Shown piece by piece: positions 1-6,024 of a stretch of DNA of 6,875 nucleotides. A program made the position numbers and the translations under genes. The stretch's first letter is position 1, and every line of letters starts with the position of its first letter. The notes beneath the pieces were generated by a model, which saw only the letters and a list, made by a program, of their open reading frames with translations, searched no databases and had not been told where the DNA came from. The DNA comes from Dialister sp. UBA734 (GTDB lineage Bacteria > Bacillota > Negativicutes > Veillonellales > Dialisteraceae), in the NCBI GenBank assembly GCA_002297935.1, contig DBLC01000083.1:1-6875 (forward strand), read 5' to 3'.

Positions 1-175
1 AAGTGGGCAAAAATCACAACATGAAATTTCACTTTTTTCGCTCTCCATATATTAAAATTGCATCAGCTTCGTAAAATCATACCTACCAAATTTCAATTTG
101 GGTAAAAAACATGGAAATAGCATCAATTGTAACAAAAGCAATCATCACATAGTTTGCTTAACAAAATAGCTTTCC
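1..175. other. AT-rich intergenic sequence with no supported gene
   Basis: I see no convincing coding sequence. A 17-codon plus-strand frame from 21 to 74 lacks a ribosome binding site. Small palindromes occur: TGAAATTTCA at 22-31, and ACCAAATT/AATTTGGGT near 85-104. The next gene lies off the left edge. Confidence 0.6.
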
Positions 176-206
176 CCCTACTCCCTAGGGCCTAGCTACT
201 AATCTC

Positions 207-234
207 CAGTCACGAGTCACCAGTCACCAGTCAC
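207..234. repeat. Four tandem CAGTCAC heptads
   Basis: CAGTCAC (207-213), GAGTCAC (214-220), CAGTCAC (221-227) and CAGTCAC (228-234) form a 7-base tandem repeat directly beyond the T tract of the rng terminator. To the left, 176-203 (CCCTACT, CCCTAGG, GCCTAGC, TACTAAT) may be a more decayed heptad series. The sequence resembles the short tandem heptanucleotide repeats seen in intergenic regions of several bacterial genomes. Confidence 0.75.
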
Positions 235-283
235 TAAAAAATAAAAAGCAGTGAGCCCTGGCTCTAACGCCAATCACTCACTG
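235..283 (-). terminator. Rho-independent terminator after rng
   Basis: Read on the minus strand, CAGTGAG (283-277) pairs with CTCACTG (255-249), and inside it TGGC (272-269) pairs with GCCA (262-259) around a 6-base loop. The internal loop is TGAT against GGG. One C then precedes TTTTTATTTTTT (247-236). It lies about 110 bases after the rng stop, in the right orientation to end the whole operon. The plus-strand side has no T run, so it works in one direction only. Confidence 0.87.
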
Positions 284-344
284 TTGTTAGTTGATGGTTG
301 TTAGTTGTTTGGGGCCAGACAACCAACAACTAACAACCATCAAC
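283..344. repeat. Perfect 20-base inverted repeat built of GTTGTTA-type heptads
   Basis: The arms 290-309 and 325-344 are exact reverse complements (left arm GTTGATGGTTGTTAGTTGTT) around a 15-base loop. Each arm is itself made of 7-base units. On plus these are GTTGTTA, GTTGATG, GTTGTTA, GTTGTTT from 283 to 310. On minus they are GTTGATG, GTTGTTA, GTTGTTG, GTTGTCT from 344 down to 317. In the rng transcript this would form a long AU-rich hairpin a few bases before the terminator stem. No T run follows it, so it is not itself a terminator. It may protect the 3' end or be a dispersed repeat. Confidence 0.85.
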
Positions 345-394
345 AATCGCTATCCCTGTTTCTTACCCATTGAAAAGTAAATAAAAATGACTCA

Positions 395-1804
395 CTACCT
401 ACTCAAAATCACATAGGCTTCTCTATTTTCATTTCCGCTGTCTTCCACCACCACATCGTGATGGATCAGCTGTTCCAAGCGGGCTTTCCACTCCTCTTGA
501 TTCAAAAGGGCGGCCACGTCTTCTTGGCACTGGATGAGCAAATCCGTTTTGAAAAAGCCTTGCCCCGCTCTATTTCGCAAATCTTCCAGAATCTTTCCTG
601 CCATGGCTTCGGCGGAAAGAATGCGACCGCTTCCATGACAGAGAGGACAGGTATCGTAGTAGTGCTGCCACAGGCGGTGCACTGTCCGTTTCCGGGTCAT
701 TTCTACCAGGCCCAGGGAGGTCATACCGCACACCACGGTTTTCACTCGGTCGGTTCTCACTTGGTCTTTCAGATACCGGACTAATTTTTCCTGTTGGGCT
801 TTTTTATCCATATCCAGGAAATCAATCATAATGATACCGCCAATGCCGCGAAGGCGAATCTGGCGGGCAATTTCTTTGGCCGCTTCCTGGTTGATCAGGT
901 AAGCCAATTCATTGTGCGGCATATTTCCTTTGAAGGAGCCAGAATTGACGTCAATGGCGGTCAGCGCTTCGGTGTAATCGATCACCAAAGAACCGCCGGA
1001 GGAAAGCGGCACTTCTCTTTCAAAAAGGGCTTGGATTTGTTCTTCCACGTGAAAGGCATGAAATAAGGGCATCCGATTGTCATAGAAGCCAATTTTCTCC
1101 GGCGGGCAAAGGGTTTCACTTTCCCCCATCTGCTTGAGCCGTTTATAGGTGTCTTTGTCGTCCACCCAAAGTTTTTCCACCTCATCGGTCATATAATCCC
1201 GCAGGGCTTTCACTGCCAAGTCGCCGTCTCGGTACAGAAGGGCCGGCGCTTTTTCTACTTTGAACCGTCGAGAAACGATATCTCCGATGCGGGCCAAAGA
1301 GGTCATGTCTTTCTGGAACGCTTCCGCATCTGCCGTCTCTGCAGCAGTGCGGACTACGGCGCCCATACCAGCAGGGCAAATGGAGCGAGCGGTCTCTCGA
1401 AGAGCATTTCTTGTGTCTTCGCTTCGGATTTTCTTAGAAATACCGATATAGCTGGTATTCATGAGCGCCACCGCATATTTCCCAGCAAAAGAAATCTTTT
1501 CTGTCACCAGTGGTCCTTTGGTTTCGGTGCTGTCTTTTTCTACCTGCACCAACACAGACGCCCCTTCTGTATGGGGTTCTTTGGACAGAATGTCTTTCGT
1601 CCGCAAAAAGGCATTGCGCCCCACACCGATATCAATGAACATCCCATTGATGGAAGGCACCACGTTGCGGATGATGCCTTTGTACACCCGCCCCACCAGG
1701 TCCGTTTCTTCAGTTTTTTCTATAGAAAGGTCTGATAGTATACCATCATCTAAGATAGCCAATACTTTTTCTTCCGGCTTCACATGAAGGAGAATTTGTT
1801 TCAT
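395..1804 (-). CDS. rng: Ribonuclease G (RNase E/G family endoribonuclease)
   Basis: The gene encodes 469 residues, close to the usual length of RNase G and far shorter than RNase E, so there is no long C-terminal scaffold. Known role of the family: Mg-dependent endonucleolytic cleavage of single-stranded AU-rich RNA with a 5'-monophosphate preference, in rRNA maturation and mRNA decay in the cytoplasm. Visible in the protein: an S1-type RNA-binding segment at about residues 37-118 (GRVYKGIIRNVVPSINGMF), then the catalytic core with two metal-binding aspartates, D285 in TAIDVNSGS and D328 in IIMIDFLDMD. Their 43-residue spacing equals that of D303/D346 in E. coli RNase E. A Zn-link type CPLCHGSGR follows at 386-394. 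An upstream in-frame ATG at 1843 is possible, but the start at 1804 follows a purine-rich AAAGGAAAGGAA and begins with the typical MKQILLHV sequence. It is the last gene before a terminator and is preceded by a repeat array. Confidence 0.94.
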   Translation of the reverse strand: MKQILLHVKPEEKVLAILDDGILSDLSIEKTEETDLVGRVYKGIIRNVVPSINGMFIDIGVGRNAFLRTKDILSKEPHTEGASVLVQVEKDSTETKGPLVTEKISFAGKYAVALMNTSYIGISKKIRSEDTRNALRETARSICPAGMGAVVRTAAETADAEAFQKDMTSLARIGDIVSRRFKVEKAPALLYRDGDLAVKALRDYMTDEVEKLWVDDKDTYKRLKQMGESETLCPPEKIGFYDNRMPLFHAFHVEEQIQALFEREVPLSSGGSLVIDYTEALTAIDVNSGSFKGNMPHNELAYLINQEAAKEIARQIRLRGIGGIIMIDFLDMDKKAQQEKLVRYLKDQVRTDRVKTVVCGMTSLGLVEMTRKRTVHRLWQHYYDTCPLCHGSGRILSAEAMAGKILEDLRNRAGQGFFKTDLLIQCQEDVAALLNQEEWKARLEQLIHHDVVVEDSGNENREAYVILSR

Positions 1805-1855
1805 GGTGTTCCTTTCCTTTGGATGTTTTCGATAGATAATCAATACATTTCATGT

Positions 1856-2042
1856 CGCTATACTAAGGTTCTGTGGGAAACGATTCGCTTATTTTACATT
1901 GAGATGAAATCCGCTCTCATAGGGTTCTGATGGCATGATATCCATCGTGTATCACTGGTTTTCATACCTCTATACTAAGGTTCTGTCGGAGACGATTTCT
2001 TTTATTTCGCATAGTGATAAAATCCGCTCTCATAGGGTTCTG
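1856..2042. repeat. Two copies of a 112-base dimer in the left half-array
   Basis: Positions 1857-1929 and 1969-2042 are clearly similar over their whole length. Both begin CTATACTAAGGTTCTGT and end ATCCGCTCTCATAGGGTTCTG-like, and both contain GGANACGATT. The 56-base unit between them (about 1930-1968) is less like either. The left half therefore duplicated as a two-unit block, while the right half is a simple 55-base series. Confidence 0.75.
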
Positions 2043-2310
2043 GATCTAGTTTTCCGTTTCTAAATCATAGAGACAGAACCTTAAATTACAGGCTCCATCT
2101 CCATGTTTCTCTTCCCAACTCATCGCTATAGAACCCTAAAATACAGGTTTCATCTCCATGTTCCTCTTCCCGAACCATCACTACAGAACCTTAAAATGCA
2201 GGTTCCATTTCCATGTTTTGCTTTCCGAATCATCGCTACAGAACCCTTACATACACGTTCTATCTCAATGTTCCGCTTTCGGCTTTCTCGCTACAGAACC
2301 TTTCTTTGTC
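1856..2310. repeat. Degenerate 55-57 base tandem array with an orientation flip
   Basis: The array fills most of the 460-base gap between the DUF2344 gene and rng. On the right, boxes of the form (C/T)AGAACC start at 2074, 2129, 2184, 2239 and 2294, exactly 55 bases apart. The units between them share a CATCTCCATGTT segment, a TCTTCCCGA-like segment and CATCGCTA before the next box. On the left the complementary box GGTTCTG starts at 1867, 1923, 1979 and 2036 (steps 56, 56, 57), so these units lie in the opposite orientation. Reverse-complemented, they still show CATCTCAATGT and CGAATCGT segments like the right-hand units. The flip is at about 2043-2073. The rightmost repeat enters the 3' end of the DUF2344 gene. 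The left end stops about 35 bases before the rng Shine-Dalgarno. A frame of 111 codons across the repeats on plus is not a gene. Confidence 0.88.
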
Positions 2311-3029
2311 ATCTCAAATTCTTTAAACACACCTTTATCAAACGGCGTCAGTCTCTTTCCCTCTTTATTCCTATAGGTTCCTGTGCGGGAGCAGATGAAG
2401 GCGTCGGGAATCCAGGGGAGATCGAAGGATTCGGATAGCATTTTCCAGATGTCTTTGGGCTGTACGGTGCCGTTGTTGCTGCGAATGAGGGAGAAGGTCA
2501 GATAGGCCCGATTTCCTTCAATCCGTACTTTCATGGGTTCCATGATCATGGGCTTTACGTCCATTTCACGGATTTTCTTCGGGGTCACTCGCTTATACAG
2601 GAAAGAGGACAAAGCGTTGAATTCGGCAATCTTCTTTTCTGCGTCTTCCTGATTGGCTCCATCGGTCACAGGGCCTTCCATTTCATAACAATCTTCATTG
2701 AAGAAGGCCACGAATTTCGGCCATTCCTGTTTGGCTTCCAGGATGTCATGAATCACAATGCCTTTGGGCAGCTGCGGTTCCATCATGGCCCGGATGGCTT
2801 CATTGGAAATATCTTTTTCCAGTTTCAGTTCCATATAGAGCGGATCAGCGGTGACGCCTACGCCGAGGGCCGAGTCCAGGGAAATTTTCATATGAGGATT
2901 GAACCCTTCCGAGAAGGCAATGGGGATACCGGAGCGAACCACGATACGTTCCATGGTACGAAGGTAGTCCAGGTGTCCCAGGAAGCGCAGTTCCTCATTT
3001 TTGCTGATAGACAAAAACAGCCTTTTCAT
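2265..3029 (-). CDS. TIGR03936/DUF2344 radical SAM-linked protein
   Basis: The gene encodes 254 residues and is recognised by the N-terminal family signature: LRFLGHLDYLRTMERIVVRS at 14-33, then IPIAFSEGFNPHMKIS at 35-50 and SALGVGVT at 53-60. Later family-like segments are IREMDVKPMI (153-162) and RSNNGTVQPKDI (183-194). In many bacteria this domain is fused to, or encoded directly after, the B12-binding radical SAM protein found here immediately upstream. The biochemical function is not known to me; a role in RNA modification is a guess from the link to RNase G. The start at 3029 is chosen over the in-frame ATG at 3053 because AAGGAGG lies 9 bases upstream and the family motif begins close to it. 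The gene overlaps the end of the radical SAM gene by 35 bases, suggesting translational coupling. The last 11 residues (GSVARKPKAEH) and the stop are encoded by a copy of the downstream 55-base repeat, so the C-terminus is probably not ancestral. Confidence 0.93.
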   Translation of the reverse strand: MKRLFLSISKNEELRFLGHLDYLRTMERIVVRSGIPIAFSEGFNPHMKISLDSALGVGVTADPLYMELKLEKDISNEAIRAMMEPQLPKGIVIHDILEAKQEWPKFVAFFNEDCYEMEGPVTDGANQEDAEKKIAEFNALSSFLYKRVTPKKIREMDVKPMIMEPMKVRIEGNRAYLTFSLIRSNNGTVQPKDIWKMLSESFDLPWIPDAFICSRTGTYRNKEGKRLTPFDKGVFKEFEMTKKGSVARKPKAEH

Positions 3030-4893
3030 GTCCAGTTTCCTCCTTGTGGTCAATCAAGTTTACGTCGATAATGGGGCACACGCCGCAGCCATTGCATGGC
3101 AGGTGGCGGCAGTCGTGGGTCAGAATCCCCCGCTGTGCCATGCGCCATTCTTTTCTCAAGTAATCTTTGGTCACGCCGGCATCGATGTGGTCCCACGGTT
3201 CCTGTTCGTATTCGTCCCGTTTTCTATTGGCATACAGGTCCGGATTGACGCCGCATTCTTCAAAGCATTCCATCCAGGTATCGAAATGGAAGAATTCGGT
3301 CCAGCTGTCGTATTCGCAGCCTTTTTCCCAGGCTTTGTAAATCACCTGAGAGAGCTGCCGATCCCCTCTGGCCAAGACCGCTTCGAGGTAGCCGGTCTTG
3401 GCATCATGGTACGCATACTTGATGTGACGGTTGGTGAAAAGACTCTTCAGGTACTGCTGTTTCCGTTCAATTTCTTCTACGGTGCACTGGGACATCCACT
3501 GGAACGGCGTAAATGGTTTCGGCACGAAACTGGCTACACTGACAGTGATGCGGCAACCATATTTTCCACGTACTTCATGGTACAGTTCATTGATGCGGTT
3601 CGCCAAATCAGCAATGCCTTTCAAATCTTTATCGGTTTCTGTAGGAAGGCCCATCATGAAATAGAGTTTCACTTTGTTCCAACCATTCTGGAAAGCGTTG
3701 CGGCACGCACCCATGATATCTTCTTCGGTGACCCCTTTGTTGATCACGTCACGAAGACGCTGGGTCCCAGCTTCTGGTGCCAAAGTGAGCCCGCTCTTCC
3801 GGACCTGCTGAATCTTTTTCGCAATGTCGATGGAGAAACTATCCACACGAAGGGAGGGCAAGCTGACGCTGACCCGTTTATCTTTGAAGGTTTCCAGCAA
3901 ATGGTCTACCAATTCTGGCAGGCAGGAATAATCGGCAGAAGACAGGGACATGAGGGAAATTTCATTGTATCCAGTGTTCTTAATCAGTGTGTCGGCGATT
4001 TCCTGGAGACGGGGTTCGCTCTTTTCACGGACCGGGCGATAAATCATGCCGGCCTGGCAGAAACGACAACCACGACTGCAGCCGCGGAACATTTCCAGTA
4101 CCGCTCTGTCGTGAACAATTTCAATATGCGGCAGAATCGGTTTGTCATCGATATGGACGTGCTCCACGTCTTTGATGACCCGTTTTTTCACTGGGAATTG
4201 GGCCGCTTCATCGTTTGGCTGGATAGAACGGAACACGCCGTTGTCATAATAGGACACGTCATAGAGAGATGGCGCATAGCAGCCTTCGATAGTAGCCATG
4301 CGGCGAATGATTTCCTTTCGGCCCCCCGGTTTGCCTTCGGCTTTCCAGGCTTTCACAATGTCTACCATTTCTCCAATGGCTTCTTCGGACTCGCCGATAA
4401 AGAATACATCAAAGAAATCTGCTACTGGTTCCGCATTGTACACGCAAGGACCGCCGGACACCACGATGGGGTCTTCGTCGGTTCTATCTTTGGCCCATAC
4501 AGGAATGCCTGCCATATGAATCATATTTAAAATATTGGTATAGCACATTTCATAGGGCATGGTGAATCCCAGCACGTCAAAGTCTTTGACTGGACATTTG
4601 GATTCCAATGTGAAAAGCGGGATGTGCTTTTCTTTCATCATGGCTTCCATATCCACCCACGGGGCATAGACACGTTCTGCCAAAGCATCGTCTCTAGCAT
4701 TCAAGACGCTGTAAATAATTTTCAGTCCCAAATGGCTCATAGCCACTTCGTACACATCTGGAAAGGCCAGGGCCACTTTGACGGGAATCTGTTCATGGTC
4801 CTTGACGATGCTATTCCATTCGCCCCCGATATACCGGGCCGGTTTCTGGATATGCATGAGCCATACCGGATCAATTGTTACTCGGTTCATCAT
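2995..4893 (-). CDS. TIGR03960-type B12-binding-domain radical SAM protein
   Basis: The gene encodes 632 residues. A Rossmann-like B12-binding-type N-terminal region (about 1-200) includes KVALAFPDVYEVAMSHLGLK (39-58) and VVSGGPCVYNAEPVADFFD (144-162). The radical SAM domain follows, with the 4Fe-4S motif MFRGCSRGCRFCQAG (268-282; C272, C276, C279), a PSLRVDSFS strand and the LYFMMGLPTETD segment (410-421). The C-terminal part ends in a second cysteine cluster, C595, C600, C603 and C606 (CRHLPCNGCGVC), which could hold another Fe-S cluster or zinc. Known of the class: reductive cleavage of SAM to a 5'-deoxyadenosyl radical; substrate unknown for this family. Two adjacent ATGs exist. Shine-Dalgarno AGGAG lies 3 bases from the first (4893) and 6 from the second (4890), so the second may be the true start. 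The SD overlaps the rodA stop. The partner DUF2344 gene starts inside its 3' end. Confidence 0.94.
   Translation of the reverse strand: MMNRVTIDPVWLMHIQKPARYIGGEWNSIVKDHEQIPVKVALAFPDVYEVAMSHLGLKIIYSVLNARDDALAERVYAPWVDMEAMMKEKHIPLFTLESKCPVKDFDVLGFTMPYEMCYTNILNMIHMAGIPVWAKDRTDEDPIVVSGGPCVYNAEPVADFFDVFFIGESEEAIGEMVDIVKAWKAEGKPGGRKEIIRRMATIEGCYAPSLYDVSYYDNGVFRSIQPNDEAAQFPVKKRVIKDVEHVHIDDKPILPHIEIVHDRAVLEMFRGCSRGCRFCQAGMIYRPVREKSEPRLQEIADTLIKNTGYNEISLMSLSSADYSCLPELVDHLLETFKDKRVSVSLPSLRVDSFSIDIAKKIQQVRKSGLTLAPEAGTQRLRDVINKGVTEEDIMGACRNAFQNGWNKVKLYFMMGLPTETDKDLKGIADLANRINELYHEVRGKYGCRITVSVASFVPKPFTPFQWMSQCTVEEIERKQQYLKSLFTNRHIKYAYHDAKTGYLEAVLARGDRQLSQVIYKAWEKGCEYDSWTEFFHFDTWMECFEECGVNPDLYANRKRDEYEQEPWDHIDAGVTKDYLRKEWRMAQRGILTHDCRHLPCNGCGVCPIIDVNLIDHKEETGHEKAVFVYQQK
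3039..3045 (-). promoter_or_regulatory. Shine-Dalgarno fixing the DUF2344 start
   Basis: AAGGAGG on the minus strand, 9 bases before the ATG at 3029, lies inside the last codons of the radical SAM gene. It excludes the longer frame starting at 3053. Confidence 0.85.
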
Positions 4894-4896
4894 TCA

Positions 4897-4901
4897 CTCC
4901 T
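4897..4901 (-). promoter_or_regulatory. Shine-Dalgarno of the radical SAM gene, overlapping the rodA stop
   Basis: AGGAG on the minus strand shares bases with the TAG stop of rodA (TAGGAG). It lies 3 bases from the first of two adjacent ATGs and 6 from the second. Ribosomes ending rodA translation would sit on this site, consistent with coupling. Confidence 0.75.
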
Positions 4902-6024
4902 AATCAAACATCAGCTTTTTACGCCGCAAATAAATATTCATTAAAATGCCTACGCAAATCAGATTCATCAACAGCGCCGACCCGCCATAACTCATAAATG
5001 GCAGCGGGATACCGGTAACTGGCATGATCCCCAATGTCATACCCACATTGATGAAAATCTGGAACAGCCACATGGAAAAAATACCACAGGCCAAAAGACT
5101 ACCAAAGGCGTCTCCCGAAGAGCGGGAAATCATAATGGTTCTATATAATAGAATAAAATAAAGAAATAGCACAAAAATAGCGCCTACAAAGCCCAATTCT
5201 TCCCCGATAACGGAGAAAATAAAGTCCGTATGGTTTTCAGGGAGGAAATTGAGCTGACTCTGGGTGCCCGCAAAGAGGCCCTGTCCGATGAATCCCCCAC
5301 TGCCGATAGAAATCTTCGACTGGATGACATGGTATCCAGAACCATAGGGGTCCGCGCTAGGGTTAAATAGCACGATGATACGCATTTTCTGGTAGCTGTG
5401 AAGGACAAAAAACCAAATCACCGGAAAGGCCACCACCAGTGCCAAGAAAGCCCGCTTCACCAGCTGCATTTTCAGTCCGCAGATATAGAGCATCCCAAAC
5501 GTAATGGCTGCAAACACCAGACTGGTACCCAAATCAGGCTGGATAAAAATGAGCAGCGTCGGCAAGGCCATAAGGCCGGCGACAGGAAGCAAACTTTTCC
5601 AGGTTTGGAAGCCGCTTTTGTTATTCGATAAGAGCCGGGCCAGGCAGATAATCATAATCAGCTTCGCAAATTCAGAAGGCTGCAATGTAAATGGCCCGAT
5701 CTGAATCCACCGCTGGGCCCCTAACGCACTGGTACCCGCAAATTTGACCACCAGAAGAAGAATGGCATTGATGCCATAAATCACTGGCACCCATCGATAG
5801 AGTTTCCGATAGTCGAAATACAGAGAACCACCGGCAACGATGAGTCCCACCACCAGAAAGATGCCCTGTTTCATGACGAAATCATATTGCCCCGGCTTCC
5901 CATCCATATTCGCATGAGTCGCACTGGCAATAATCAACAAACAAATGACAGCCAGGCCCAGTACCGCCATCAGGAGGGTACTGTCTATACGCCGCCAATA
6001 ACGAATCAGGTTCAAGCTGTTCAT
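4900..6024 (-). CDS. rodA: RodA, SEDS-family peptidoglycan glycosyltransferase
   Basis: The gene encodes 374 residues, the normal RodA length, and a strongly hydrophobic protein with about ten predicted membrane segments, the first at roughly 17-34. Family hallmarks: GAQRWIQIGPFTLQPSEFAK (102-121), QPDLGT (162-167), ENHTDFIFSVIGEELGF (263-279) and the C-terminal GIPLPFMSYGGSALL (338-352). D267 in HTDF corresponds to the essential aspartate of SEDS enzymes. Known role: polymerises lipid II into glycan strands for lateral wall growth, with a class B PBP2 partner, in the inner membrane. RodA is preferred over FtsW because of the elongation/Min neighbourhood. The start ATG at 6024 overlaps the TGA of the MinD gene (ATGA). 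The Shine-Dalgarno GGAGAAGGAG lies within the last MinD codons. In many clostridia minE sits between minD and rodA; there is none here. Confidence 0.92.
   Translation of the reverse strand: MNSLNLIRYWRRIDSTLLMAVLGLAVICLLIIASATHANMDGKPGQYDFVMKQGIFLVVGLIVAGGSLYFDYRKLYRWVPVIYGINAILLLVVKFAGTSALGAQRWIQIGPFTLQPSEFAKLIMIICLARLLSNNKSGFQTWKSLLPVAGLMALPTLLIFIQPDLGTSLVFAAITFGMLYICGLKMQLVKRAFLALVVAFPVIWFFVLHSYQKMRIIVLFNPSADPYGSGYHVIQSKISIGSGGFIGQGLFAGTQSQLNFLPENHTDFIFSVIGEELGFVGAIFVLFLYFILLYRTIMISRSSGDAFGSLLACGIFSMWLFQIFINVGMTLGIMPVTGIPLPFMSYGGSALLMNLICVGILMNIYLRRKKLMFD

Noticed and set aside
21..74. A 17-codon plus-strand small frame (MKFHFFRSPYIKIASAS).
   Set aside because: No SD or conservation evidence; the length is expected by chance in AT-rich DNA.
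43..75. Possible minus-strand promoter with a TAATAT -10 at 54-49.
   Set aside because: No good -35 at proper spacing and no gene visible downstream, so it cannot be supported.
85..110. Hairpin ACCAAATT/AATTTGGGT as a terminator.
   Set aside because: AT-rich, bulged, and the A run lies on the wrong side for a plus-strand terminator; on minus the T run comes before the stem.
1856..2310. CRISPR array.
   Set aside because: The conserved box is only about 7 bases, the units are similar along most of their length rather than repeat plus unique spacer, the orientation flips, and there are no cas genes.
2103..2438. A plus-strand 111-codon frame with repeating amino-acid pattern, and a 72-codon one inside it.
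   Set aside because: The repetition comes from the 55-base DNA repeat, whose period is not a multiple of three, and the frame runs antisense into the DUF2344 gene. No SD is visible.
3001..4530. A 509-codon plus-strand open frame.
   Set aside because: It is antisense to the radical SAM gene, whose motifs are unmistakable. The translation shows no family and is explained by the codon bias of the opposite strand.
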